Assembly: GCA_050954785.1 (NCBI GenBank)
Contig: JBPBQO010000001.1
Location: 1 to 64,000, forward strand
DNA: 64,000 nt
Source of the DNA: Lichenicola sp050954785
GTDB lineage: Bacteria; Pseudomonadota; Alphaproteobacteria; Acetobacterales; Acetobacteraceae
Direction of reading: 5' to 3'
Position 1 is the first letter of the stretch, and every line of letters starts with the position of its first letter. Of the stretch, positions 25,271 through 34,343 are shown in pieces. Under the pieces are notes generated by a model. The model was not told the DNA's origin. It did no database searches and saw only the letters and a list, made by a program, of their open reading frames with translations. A program made the position numbers and the translations under genes.

Positions 25271-26614
25271 ATGGACGTCATGACCCTGCTGTTTGGCCTG
25301 ATTGCCATCCTGGCGCTGATCGGAATGAGCGTCCTGATTTCGCTCTCCGAAATTTCATTCGCTGCCGCCCGCGAGGTCAGGCTGCGTACTCGCGCCGAGG
25401 CAGGCGACATCCGCGCAACCCGATTCCTTGCCCTGCGGCGCAATGGTGGCCAGGTCGTCACGGTGCTGCAGATCTGCCTGAACGCGGTCGGCATTCTGGG
25501 TGGCATCGCCAGCGACGGACTGATTGCCCCTCCCCTGGCCGCGTTGCTGACGCGGCTCGGGCTATCGCATGGTGCCGCCCTCAACCTTGGGTCGGTGCTG
25601 GCCTTCTGCCTGGTGACCGGACTGTTCGTGCTGTTCGCCGATCTGCTGCCGAAACGCATCGCGATGCTGTCGCCGGACCGGGTGGCGCTGGCGATCGGCT
25701 GGTTCCCGGTCCTGGCGCTGAGACTGCTGTTCCCGTTGGTCTGGGTGTTCAGCCACATCGCCGACGCAATCCTACTTGCCATGCGGGTGCCGATCACCAG
25801 TGCGGCCGATCCGGTGACGCCGGAGGATCTGCGGGCGATCCTGGCCGCCGGTACCGCGTCCGGCGTGCTGCTCGAGAAGGAGCATCGGCTGATCCAGAAC
25901 GTGCTGGGTTTGCAGGACCGTTCCGTCACCTCGGCAATGACGCCGCGCGACGCGATCGTCTACCTCGACCTGCAGGAAAGCCTGGAGAGCCAGCGCGACA
26001 AGGTGCGGGCACGACCCTATTCCCGCTATCCGCTGTGCGACAACGGACTCGACACCGTGGTCGGCAGCGTGCGCGCCGAGGACGTATTGGCCGTGATCGT
26101 CGGCGAGACGCTGCCCGGCCTGGACCCGGCTTCGCCCGAAACGCCAGGCAGCATCATGGGCCGCATGCGCCGCGAGGTGCTGTCGCTGCCCGACACGCTG
26201 GACCTGTGGGAGACGCTGGCACAGTTCGAGGCACACGGTGCAGGCTTCGCGTTGATCGTCAGCGAATATGCCGTCGTAGTCGGCATCATCACCTTCAAGG
26301 ACATCATGGGTGCGCTGATGAACGGGCTCGCCAATCCGTTCGAGGAACAGGCGATCGTGCTGCGCGACGAGAATAGCTGGCTGGTCGACGGCATCGCCGA
26401 TCTGGGCGAAGTGATAAGGGCTCTCGGCATCGATCGTCCGCGCGAGCTGGCGCCGGCAACCGGCTCATACGAGACCATCGGCGGTTTCGTCATGCACCGG
26501 CTGCGCCGGGTGGCGCGCAAGGCGGACCGGATCGAGGCCGCCGGCTTCACCTTCGAGGTGGTGGATGTCGAGGGCTTCCGGATCAACCAGTTGCTGGTGA
26601 CCCGCCGCACATGA
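25271..26614 (+). CDS. CNNM/CorC-family membrane protein with CBS and CorC_HlyC domains
   Basis: 447 aa. A CNNM membrane domain (~1-190, three to four helices, SLSEISFAAAREVRLR and LFADLLPKRIAM motifs) is followed by a paired CBS domain (VTSAMTPRDAIVYLD, FALIVSEYAVVVGIITFKDI) and a C-terminal CorC_HlyC/transporter-associated domain (WLVDGIADLGEV... FVMHRLRRVARKAD). Relatives (YtfL, CorC, YoaE) are linked to magnesium or other cation efflux. Its stop overlaps the next gene by 4 nt. Confidence 0.88.
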   Translation: MDVMTLLFGLIAILALIGMSVLISLSEISFAAAREVRLRTRAEAGDIRATRFLALRRNGGQVVTVLQICLNAVGILGGIASDGLIAPPLAALLTRLGLSHGAALNLGSVLAFCLVTGLFVLFADLLPKRIAMLSPDRVALAIGWFPVLALRLLFPLVWVFSHIADAILLAMRVPITSAADPVTPEDLRAILAAGTASGVLLEKEHRLIQNVLGLQDRSVTSAMTPRDAIVYLDLQESLESQRDKVRARPYSRYPLCDNGLDTVVGSVRAEDVLAVIVGETLPGLDPASPETPGSIMGRMRREVLSLPDTLDLWETLAQFEAHGAGFALIVSEYAVVVGIITFKDIMGALMNGLANPFEEQAIVLRDENSWLVDGIADLGEVIRALGIDRPRELAPATGSYETIGGFVMHRLRRVARKADRIEAAGFTFEVVDVEGFRINQLLVTRRT

Positions 26615-27438
26615 GCCTGGGTCCCACCAGCAACGACCTGCTGAAACAGGCACGGGAAAGCCTGGACGATGCGCGCCTGCTGGCCGAGCACCGGCGACGC
26701 AACGAGAGCGTGCTGACCCGGCTGGCCCTGCACCAGGCGCTGCAGGCGATCAGCATCTCCGAAGGTCTCGATGCCAACGACGATCTTCGCCTGGACACGC
26801 TGCTGAAGCGCGTGCCCGACGACCATCCGCAAGCCGGTTTGCTGGCGAAGCTGCGGTCGGAGGATGCACAGACGATCGCCGCCGTCGCCGGACTGGTCGA
26901 GGCACTCGGCAAACCAAAGCCGGCTATCAGGCCGAAGCCTGTACCGTCGCAGATCGAGAACGATCCCGACGACGCTCCGGAACCTGACGAACCCGGTCAC
27001 GACGAGCTCGATCTGTCCGCATTGACGGCGTTGGGAACATCCCCACAGGGCCATGGGCGTGCCGAACCGGCCTCGAGCTTTCCGTCGGCGGCGTTCTGGT
27101 CGCTGATGGATCGGTGGGGAATCGAGGACCTCGATGCGCTGGCGCTGGTCGGTCATGACGGTGGCCTGACCAGGAAAGGCACCCGCCCGCGCTTCCGCCT
27201 GCAGGGTGCCGAGGCCCATCGCTATGCCGCGCTGCGTGCATTGGACACGGCGCTGTCGACGCTGGGCCAGGAACCGACCCACTTCCTCCACACGAAGCAG
27301 ACGCGGGCGCCGTTCAACGGTAACACGCCACTCGCCTTGTTGCACCGCGACGGCGCGGACGGCGCTCGATCGTTGATCCGCGACCTGACCCGCCAGGGGT
27401 TTCAGGCTGGCCTGAAGCAGGCACTTGAACAGAATTGA
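26611..27438 (+). CDS. Helical protein with MbcA/ParS (DUF2384)-like C-terminal domain
   Basis: 275 aa, coupled to the CNNM gene by an ATGA overlap. Residues 1-~100 are helical (a HEPN-like or bundle domain is possible), 101-150 form an acidic Pro-rich linker, and 155-262 resemble the toxin-binding domain of Xre/MbcA/ParS antitoxins: FWSLMDRWGIEDLDALALVG, then RYAALRALDTALSTLG and NGNTPLALLHRDGADGARSLI. There is no DNA-binding domain and no RES-type toxin gene next to it. Function unknown. Confidence 0.6.
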   Translation: MSLGPTSNDLLKQARESLDDARLLAEHRRRNESVLTRLALHQALQAISISEGLDANDDLRLDTLLKRVPDDHPQAGLLAKLRSEDAQTIAAVAGLVEALGKPKPAIRPKPVPSQIENDPDDAPEPDEPGHDELDLSALTALGTSPQGHGRAEPASSFPSAAFWSLMDRWGIEDLDALALVGHDGGLTRKGTRPRFRLQGAEAHRYAALRALDTALSTLGQEPTHFLHTKQTRAPFNGNTPLALLHRDGADGARSLIRDLTRQGFQAGLKQALEQN

Positions 27439-27647
27439 TGGATCAATCTGAGTTCTGGACCCGCGCATAGGTGGATCGTCATTCGGAAGCGGACATAGGT
27501 GATTCGATTTATCGATGACCGCTTTGAGCCTTATTCGCGGTCGTTCCAGAGATGCAGCCGGTTTTCAAGATCGGATCGCAGTCATAAGTGAACGCGATAG
27601 AGAAAGCCGCCCTGAAAGCGTTTTGTATATTTTCTGATGCGAATACG

Positions 27648-29015
27648 TCAGTTGTAAGATAACGCTGCGAATGTGCGTAGATCATTTGCTAATTTCCGAA
27701 TAACCGGTTTCCACTGTCCGAGCACGTTCTGACGGTAAATACGCATGGTTGGATACCAGGGCGAATTTTCCTGACCTGCCAGCCAACGCCAATCATGGTT
27801 GAAGCGATCCAGCAGCCAAGTCGGCTTACCTAAAGCAGCCGCGAGATGGGCAACGGACGTATCCACCGAAATCACCAGATCCAGGTTGGCGATCAGCGCC
27901 GCGGTATCCGCCATATCGGCAACGCTGGGCATGAGATCGATGAACGGCAGGGTCCTGGGAACGCGACCATCCTTCTGCAGACTGAACAACGTGACATCCG
28001 GTATGTTCAGAAGAGGCTGTAGCAAAGAGGGATCTAGCGATCGTTGCCGATCGACGCTCCTGAGCTGCGCCACCCCATGTTGTGGGTTGCCCGACCAGAC
28101 CAGACCCACCCGAAGACCCTTCCCCTGTTTCACGGCGGGATGCGCCTCCCATCGCTCGATATCTGCCGCTTCCGGCTGGAGGTAGGGAATCACATCGGGG
28201 ATGGTTTGCACCGACGTGGCGAAGGCTGCCGGTAGGCTCATCATGGGAATCTGGAAATCGAAGCGAGGCAGGGTCTGCCCCTGAGCCACGACGGTGATGT
28301 TCGGTCCAAGGCTGCGACACAGCCTCACAAGCGGCGACTGCACCTGGAGGGTCACGTCAAGGCCCAACGCTGCCGCGATCGGTACATACCGGCAGAACTG
28401 GATACTGTCGCCGAGGCCTTGCTCTGCGTAAACCAGGAGCCGTCCCGTTGGTTCGGATGGTCCCGGCCACCGAGGCTGGGAAGAGGCGCGGTAGGCAGGC
28501 GCCACCTCGGGGTTGCGGATCCGCCACTCCATCTCCTTCCACCCGCTCTCGAATTTGCCCTGCATCAGTAGAACGAAGCCGAGGTTGGTGTGAGCCAGAA
28601 CATTGTCGGGGTCGAACTCGATCACACGTCGAAGGCTCGCAACCGAGTCCTCGTATCTACCCAGTTCGCGCAAGACGATCGCCAGGCCGATGCCGGCGTC
28701 TGGATGGCATGGATCGACCCGGATCGCCTGCCGGAAGTGCAGTAGTGCATCCTCGCGGTCACTCGTCTCGATCAGGGCGTGCGCTAGATTGGAGTGATAC
28801 GGGGCGAAGTCAGCCGTAATCGCGATCGCTTTCCGATAGAGTGGTATGGCCTGCCTATCGCGCCCTGTTTGATGAAACAGGAAGGCGAGCATGTTGAGCG
28901 CATCGGCATGCCGCGGGGACACGGCGAGCACTTGGCGATAGAACCGCTCTGCTTCCGGGAGCCGATTTGCGCCGTGAAGACGCACTGCCTCGGCGAAGAG
29001 TTGGGTTGGATGCAT
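27648..29015 (-). CDS. TPR protein with glycosyltransferase-like C-terminal domain
   Basis: 455 aa. Residues ~1-165 are four to five TPR repeats (RLPEAERFYRQVLAVSPRHADAL and similar every 34 residues). Residues ~190-440 resemble the GT41/GT9-like domain found after TPRs in many bacteria: LLVYAEQGLGDSIQFCRY, GLVWSGNPQH, SLQKDGR, ISVDTSVAHLAAALGKPTWLL, FNHDWRWL and SPWYPTMRIYRQ. Probably a glycan- or protein-modifying glycosyltransferase; substrate unknown. Monocistronic, no signal peptide. Confidence 0.8.
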   Translation of the reverse strand: MHPTQLFAEAVRLHGANRLPEAERFYRQVLAVSPRHADALNMLAFLFHQTGRDRQAIPLYRKAIAITADFAPYHSNLAHALIETSDREDALLHFRQAIRVDPCHPDAGIGLAIVLRELGRYEDSVASLRRVIEFDPDNVLAHTNLGFVLLMQGKFESGWKEMEWRIRNPEVAPAYRASSQPRWPGPSEPTGRLLVYAEQGLGDSIQFCRYVPIAAALGLDVTLQVQSPLVRLCRSLGPNITVVAQGQTLPRFDFQIPMMSLPAAFATSVQTIPDVIPYLQPEAADIERWEAHPAVKQGKGLRVGLVWSGNPQHGVAQLRSVDRQRSLDPSLLQPLLNIPDVTLFSLQKDGRVPRTLPFIDLMPSVADMADTAALIANLDLVISVDTSVAHLAAALGKPTWLLDRFNHDWRWLAGQENSPWYPTMRIYRQNVLGQWKPVIRKLANDLRTFAALSYN

Positions 29016-29415
29016 ATCCTTGACCTAGACCGCAGTCACGTGAACAACGCCGCCCGCAGTGACAGGAAACATCTTCATAACGGTATTCACAAGGCCCAGC
29101 AGCGAGCAGTGCAAGCTCGATATTCTTATGGCTCAGAACCGCGATATCCATGAGTCGGCGGACACGTCGATTACACGACCGCACGCTCAAACATGCTACC
29201 GTCGCGCTGTATCGCCACGAGGGCCGCAATCGGTTCGAAGCTATCGAGAGCCAAGCCAGCAATCGTAGGTACTTGTATGTGCCTGCGGCCTGCCACTCTT
29301 GCAATGAAGTCGCTTTTTAGCGCGCGATTGAGGCGGCTGGAATAATTGCAGATTGCCTCGAAGGTCGGCGGGCTGTCTAATCCAATCGTTATAAACAAGG
29401 ACCTCGACCTGACAC
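29016..29415. other. Intergenic region, nothing recognised
   Basis: About 400 bases between divergent genes, slightly less GC-rich than the flanks. No tRNA, repeat or convincing small gene was seen; it presumably holds both promoters. Confidence 0.5.
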
Positions 29416-29895
29416 ATGCTCGATTTGCTTTGGAATGGCGTGCTGATCGGGATCGGTGCCACAGTGGTCATGGACATCTGGGCGATCGCCTTGGCCCAGT
29501 TTCCTGGGGAGAGCATGCCGAATTGGGGACCGGTCGGGCGCTGGTTCTGTCATCTGCCTCGCGGAACGATTTTCCATCCGGATATCGGAGCGTCCGAACT
29601 CTATGCCCGCGAGTCCGCCGTCGGCTGGATCGGCCATTACGCGGTCGGTATTCTCTATGGCATCATTTTTCTGCTTGTCATGGGCCAGAACTGGCTTGCA
29701 CATCCGACGTTCCTGGCCGCTTGGGTATGGGGGATCATCACCGTCGGCGCAGGCTGGTTCCTGTTGCAGCCGGGATTGGGAATGGGATGGGCTGCATCCA
29801 AAACGGCCAACCCAACAAAGGTACGAGTCATGAATCTGGTCGCTCATAGTTGGTTCGCTGTCGGCATGTACGGTACGGCACTCCTGTTACGCTAG
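29416..29895 (+). CDS. DUF2938 family membrane protein
   Basis: 159 aa with four hydrophobic helices. WNGVLIGIGATVVMDIWA at the start, NWGPVGRWFCHLPRGTIFHPDIG and ESAVGWIGHYAVGILYG identify DUF2938; the function of the family is unknown. Ends 40 nt before the next gene's chosen start, so the two may be cotranscribed. Confidence 0.82.
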   Translation: MLDLLWNGVLIGIGATVVMDIWAIALAQFPGESMPNWGPVGRWFCHLPRGTIFHPDIGASELYARESAVGWIGHYAVGILYGIIFLLVMGQNWLAHPTFLAAWVWGIITVGAGWFLLQPGLGMGWAASKTANPTKVRVMNLVAHSWFAVGMYGTALLLR

Positions 29896-29935
29896 CAGCA
29901 CGCTAAGGAGCGTGCGCAGAGCCGAGAACTGCGCG

Positions 29936-31582
29936 ATGCTGCCTGAATCGTCCAGATCATCGTCGTCCCGCAAGCTGCCGTATCTCATCCGGAATCTTGC
30001 GCTATCGACGCTTGCCTTCGTGTGGCCCTGTTCACCCGGCATGGCGGATGGAGTGCAGACGAACCCGGGACGGGAACAGACGACACTTCCGGCCTCGGCC
30101 ACGATCGACGCACTGGCCGAACGTACGCTTCGACTGTTCAACGTTCCGGGCCTGGCGCTTGCGATCGTGCAGGACGGTCATACGGTGTTTGCGCGCGGCT
30201 ACGGAGTGCGCGACCGAGAACGGAACATGCCGGTCGATCCGCAGACGATCTTCGGAATCGGCTCGATCACGAAATCATTTACCGCCGCTTCCCTGGCTCT
30301 TCTTGTCGATCAAGGTGCGATCAAGTGGGACGACCGGGTCATCGACCATCTGCCCGAGCTGCAACTCTTCGACCCCTATGTGACGCGCGAGCTGACGATA
30401 CGCGACCTGCTCTCCCATCGGAGCGGCCTCGGCGAAGGCGCGGGCGACCTGATGCTGTTCTCGCGCAGCCAGTTCACCCGCGAGGAAGCGGTCCATAATC
30501 TTCGTTTCCTGCCTTTGACCACCAGCCTGAGATCCCACTTCGCCTACAACAACATGATGTTCGTGGTCGCCGGCCTGCTGGTCGAACGTGTCTCCGGCGA
30601 ACGCTGGGAACGCTTCGTGCAGGAGCGTCTGCTGGATCCGCTCGGTATGAGCGGCTGCCATGCCGACCCGGTCGCGGCTCTCGCCCATCCGGTGCAGAAC
30701 GCCGACATCGCGGTGGGGTATCATGAAATCGACACGACACTGATGAAGCTGCCGTCGGACCCTCTCAAGGCCGCGGCGCCGGCCGGCGGCATTCTGTGCA
30801 ACGCGGATGGAATGGCGCGCTGGATGCGCCTGCAACTCGGAGGCGGGTCGATCGACGGCCGTCAGATCCTGAGCCGCACGCAGCGCGACGCGATGTGGAC
30901 GCCGCAGACGATATTGCCGCCCGGTTCGACCGCTGCCCTGAGCCGGCAACATTTCCGCAGCTACGGGCTCGGCTGGTTCCTGGAGGATTTCAAGGGCGAC
31001 GAGCGGATCTGGCACAGCGGCACCGTCGCCGGCATGGTCACCCTCGTCTCGTTGCTGCCGGAGCGCGGCACCGGCTTCGTCGTGCTGACGAACCAGGAAG
31101 ACAGCAGCGCGACCAATGGGCTCGTGGCGGCACTCACGGAGGCAGTCCAGGGCGGCACGTTCGATTGGCTCGGCGAGTACAAGCGTCGCGAACAGGCAGC
31201 AGGTGCCGCAAGGGATCGTCAAGCCGTCGATCTGCCCGGGTCGGCGGCCCGCCCGTTCCTGCACCCACCGGCGGCAGAGCTTGCGGAGTATTCGGGGAAC
31301 TACCGTGATTCCTGGCGCGGTCTGTTCACGATCGGCTTGCAGGACGGGCACCTGCGGCTTCGCGTTTCACAGGCCGACGATCTTGCCGGTTCGATGGAAG
31401 CCTTGCCGCACGATCTGTTCGTCGTGCATTGGGACGATCGTGCCTTCAACGGCAGCGACGACGCCTACATCCAGTTCCACCGCGATCCCGGCGGCCGGAT
31501 CGTTTCCGCAAACATGCGCCTGATCGGGTCGGATTTCAGTTTCGACATTCAGGATCTCGACCTACTTCGCCAACCTGCCTGA
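29936..31582 (+). CDS. Exported serine beta-lactamase-family hydrolase
   Basis: 548 aa with a hydrophobic N-terminus (likely signal, cut near GMADG). The class C/penicillin-binding fold residues are intact: SITK (SxxK, ~110), YNN (~203) and HSGTVAG (~358, in place of KTG). A C-terminal DUF3471-like domain (AELAEYSGNYRDSWRG) makes it resemble esterases and D-aminopeptidases more than antibiotic-degrading enzymes. The start is uncertain: a GTG at 29912 sits only one base after AAGGAG, so I took ATG 29936. Confidence 0.82.
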   Translation: MLPESSRSSSSRKLPYLIRNLALSTLAFVWPCSPGMADGVQTNPGREQTTLPASATIDALAERTLRLFNVPGLALAIVQDGHTVFARGYGVRDRERNMPVDPQTIFGIGSITKSFTAASLALLVDQGAIKWDDRVIDHLPELQLFDPYVTRELTIRDLLSHRSGLGEGAGDLMLFSRSQFTREEAVHNLRFLPLTTSLRSHFAYNNMMFVVAGLLVERVSGERWERFVQERLLDPLGMSGCHADPVAALAHPVQNADIAVGYHEIDTTLMKLPSDPLKAAAPAGGILCNADGMARWMRLQLGGGSIDGRQILSRTQRDAMWTPQTILPPGSTAALSRQHFRSYGLGWFLEDFKGDERIWHSGTVAGMVTLVSLLPERGTGFVVLTNQEDSSATNGLVAALTEAVQGGTFDWLGEYKRREQAAGAARDRQAVDLPGSAARPFLHPPAAELAEYSGNYRDSWRGLFTIGLQDGHLRLRVSQADDLAGSMEALPHDLFVVHWDDRAFNGSDDAYIQFHRDPGGRIVSANMRLIGSDFSFDIQDLDLLRQPA

Positions 31583-32635
31583 CGTCGCATTCCTCCGTGA
31601 ACGGTGTTTCGGAGGACTGTCCTGCCCGTCCGCCATGACGGCCGGCGGTTCCTCGGGGGGATCGTGCCTGGTCAGGCCGATATAAGGCGATGACGGCGGC
31701 ACCTGCGTCTTTCGAAACTGGCGCAGCCTGCGCAACACCTTCGTCCGGGCATTCCGCAGATGCACCAGCAGCGCCTCGGCGGCCGCTTCCCCGTCGCCCT
31801 GCTGCAGGGCCGCGAGGACGCGGTCATGTTCGCGCATGAACGGATCGGTTGTCGGCAATGCTCCGGCATGATGCAGGATGTGCTTGCTCGAGATGATGAT
31901 GCAGCGGGTTCGTGTCAGGGCTGCCAGCAACTCGGGATTGCCGGCAAAGGACGGACAGACGACATGCAGATCGTGTTCGAGCCGATCGAGCTGTTCGGCG
32001 CTTGCATCCGGATAGACGCGCATCGCGTCCCGCAGGCCGCTGCGCATGTGCGCCAGAACTCCGGCGGGTATGTGCGTCGCCGCGAGGCGCAGCATCGCCG
32101 GCTCCAGGAGTTCGCGCAGCGCGTAGAGGTCGCGCACGCGCTGGTCGTCCAGGGGCACGGTGATCCAATGCGCGCGCCGGTCCTTGGTCAGGATGCCGGT
32201 CGCCTGGATGCGCACCAGCACGTCGTGTCCGACCGTGCGGCCGATGCCGTAATGGCGCGCCAGCTCCACCTCGTTGACCCGATGGCAGCCGAACACCGAC
32301 GCCCGGACCAGCTCGTGCTCGACCGCATGATAGACCGTCTGCCAGGCCCAAACCTTGGCCGGTGCTTCCGGAAGCTGGGCGATGTCGGCAGGGTCCAGCC
32401 GCCGTCGCTCCGGTGCGGCGCTGCCATCGCCCACCACGACGCCGCGTCCCTGGAAGCGGCTGACCGCAGCCTCGTCCAGCAGCAGGTCCAGCGCCTGGCG
32501 CACGGGCGTGCGACTGGAGCCGAACAGCTCGGCGATGCCGCCTTCAAGCAGCACCGTGCCCGCCGACAACCGGCCAGTTCGGATGCTCTGGCGCAGTGCC
32601 TCGGCAATGACCTCGTAGCTGCGACGCGCCGCCAT
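31562..32635 (-). CDS. GntR-family regulator with two winged-helix domains
   Basis: 357 aa. The first GntR wHTH (~5-65) has LSAGTVLLEGGIAELFGSSRTPVRQALDLLLDE-like sequence. A second, more divergent wHTH follows (~100-165; RVNEVELARHYGIGRTVGHDVLVRIQATGIL) before the helical FCD-like effector domain (VRDLYALRELLEPAMLR). It lies just after the dehydratase gene (2-nt gap) and probably controls this divergent sugar-acid locus. ATG 32635 chosen over 32662, which would overlap the upstream stop. Ends by overlapping the convergent hydrolase gene. Confidence 0.85.
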   Translation of the reverse strand: MAARRSYEVIAEALRQSIRTGRLSAGTVLLEGGIAELFGSSRTPVRQALDLLLDEAAVSRFQGRGVVVGDGSAAPERRRLDPADIAQLPEAPAKVWAWQTVYHAVEHELVRASVFGCHRVNEVELARHYGIGRTVGHDVLVRIQATGILTKDRRAHWITVPLDDQRVRDLYALRELLEPAMLRLAATHIPAGVLAHMRSGLRDAMRVYPDASAEQLDRLEHDLHVVCPSFAGNPELLAALTRTRCIIISSKHILHHAGALPTTDPFMREHDRVLAALQQGDGEAAAEALLVHLRNARTKVLRRLRQFRKTQVPPSSPYIGLTRHDPPEEPPAVMADGQDSPPKHRSRRNATSGRLAK

Positions 32636-32637
32636 GC

Positions 32638-34161
32638 CTACATTACGGCGCCGACCTGCCATGGCACGAACTCGTTGTCGCCGTAGTCCAGTTGTTCGCT
32701 CAGGCTGGCCTCACCCGAGGCGATCGCCAGGATGCGCTCGAAAATGCGCAGGCCCGCCGCCTCGATGCTGTCGGTGCCATCGACGATGCCGCCGCAGTCG
32801 ATATCCATGTCGTCAGCCATGCGCTCGTACATCGGCGTGTTGGTGGCGATCTTGATGCAGGGCGCGGGCTTGAAGCCGGAGGTCGAGCCGCGACCGGTGG
32901 TGAAGCAGATGATGGTACAGCCGCCCGCCACCTGCCCGGTTACCGCCGCCGGATCGTAGCCGGGCGTGTCCATGAACACGAAGCCATGCGCGGTAATCGG
33001 CTCGGCATATTCATACACCGCCTCGAGCTGGGAGTGCGGACTCTTGGCGACGGCGCCCAGCGATTTTTCCAGGATGGTGGTCAGTCCGCCCGCCTTGTTG
33101 CCGTGCGACGGGTTGTTGTTGAGCTCGGCATTGTTGCGCGCCGCATAGTCGCGCCACCAGTCGATCCGGGCGAGCAGCTTCTCGGCCACCGCCGGGCTTG
33201 CCGCGCGACGGGTCAGCAGATGCTCGGCGCCGTAGATTTCGGGAGTTTCCGCCAGCACCGCGGTACCGCCGTGCCGCACCAGCAGATCCGCCGCATATCC
33301 CAGCGCCGGATTGGCGGAAATGCCGGAATATCCGTCCGAGCCGCCGCATTCGAGCGCCAGCACCAGGGCGGAGGCCGGCTGTGTCGTGCGCGTGGCGGCA
33401 CCGACGGTATCCAGCATCGAGCCGATCGCATCGATCGCCGCGGCAATCGTTTTTCGTGTGCCGCCGGCTTCCTGGATCGTCATGGTGCGCAGCAGCGGGC
33501 CCTCGGCAAGGCCGCGCGCCTGCAGGAACGCCGGAATCTGGTTGGTCTCGCAGCCCAGCCCGATCATCAGCACGCCGTTGACGTTCGGACTGGTGGCGTA
33601 GCCTGCCAGCGTCCGGGTCAGATAAAGGTAGCCTTCGGTCTTCATGTTGATCGCGCAGCCGCCGCCGTGCGTCAGCGCGATCACGCCGTCGATGGTCGGA
33701 TGGTCGGCGAGGCCGCCCTTGTTGTTGAAATGGTCGGCGACGGCGCGGCAGACGGTGGCGGAACAATTCACCGACGAAATCACCGCGATGTAGTTGCGCG
33801 TGCCGACCCGGCCGTCGGCGCGCAGGAAGCCCTGGAACGTGGCGCGCTCGGCTTCAGGCAGCAAGGCAGCCGGTTCGGCATCGACGCAGAACTCGTGCGC
33901 CAGGGCGAAGTCGCGCATTTCCAGTCGCTCGGTGTGTACGTGCTGGCCCGGCTCGATATCCTGTGTCGCGGTGCCGATCACCTGGCCATACTTGCGCACC
34001 GTGTCGCCGGCGGCAATGCGCTGGATGGCGACCTTGTGGCCCCTTGGAACCGGCTCGGACGCACGCAGCCGGTCCGGCTCCAGCCACTCGCCGGGCTCGA
34101 TGGGTCGTCTGGCGACGGCCACGTTGTCCCGTGCATGCAGGATGATGATCGACGACGCCAT
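32638..34161 (-). CDS. UxaA-family (altronate dehydratase-like) sugar-acid dehydratase
   Basis: 507 aa, full length for the family. An N-terminal SAF domain (~1-90; ILHARDNVAVARRPIEPGEWL) is joined to the C-terminal catalytic domain (~110-507) with FLRADGRVGTRNYIAVISSVNCSATV, THGGGCAIN, LGCETNQIP and ECGGSDGYSGISANP. UxaA dehydrates D-altronate to 2-keto-3-deoxygluconate; related enzymes use galactarate and other sugar acids, so the substrate here is open. ATG 34161 has GAGG seven bases upstream. Divergent from the ABC transporter operon. Confidence 0.88.
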   Translation of the reverse strand: MASSIIILHARDNVAVARRPIEPGEWLEPDRLRASEPVPRGHKVAIQRIAAGDTVRKYGQVIGTATQDIEPGQHVHTERLEMRDFALAHEFCVDAEPAALLPEAERATFQGFLRADGRVGTRNYIAVISSVNCSATVCRAVADHFNNKGGLADHPTIDGVIALTHGGGCAINMKTEGYLYLTRTLAGYATSPNVNGVLMIGLGCETNQIPAFLQARGLAEGPLLRTMTIQEAGGTRKTIAAAIDAIGSMLDTVGAATRTTQPASALVLALECGGSDGYSGISANPALGYAADLLVRHGGTAVLAETPEIYGAEHLLTRRAASPAVAEKLLARIDWWRDYAARNNAELNNNPSHGNKAGGLTTILEKSLGAVAKSPHSQLEAVYEYAEPITAHGFVFMDTPGYDPAAVTGQVAGGCTIICFTTGRGSTSGFKPAPCIKIATNTPMYERMADDMDIDCGGIVDGTDSIEAAGLRIFERILAIASGEASLSEQLDYGDNEFVPWQVGAVM

Positions 34162-34343
34162 GATTGTCCTCTGGATTCCAGGCGGTCCGGCGTAGGCCCG
34201 GATATCGCGTGTTCCAACAATTAATGACTTTCGCACGCAAAGCGCAAATTTTACCGGGGAGACCGTTGCGTCGCGCAGGCGATGTGCGCAATGCTTCCGG
34301 CAGACAGAACCGGCGCAAAGTCCGGTCGTCGGGGAACAGATCC

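Noticed and set aside
32692..34224. 510-codon plus-strand frame opposite the UxaA-type dehydratase
   Set aside because: Antisense shadow: low-complexity Arg/Ala/His composition and no family, while the minus-strand dehydratase is complete.
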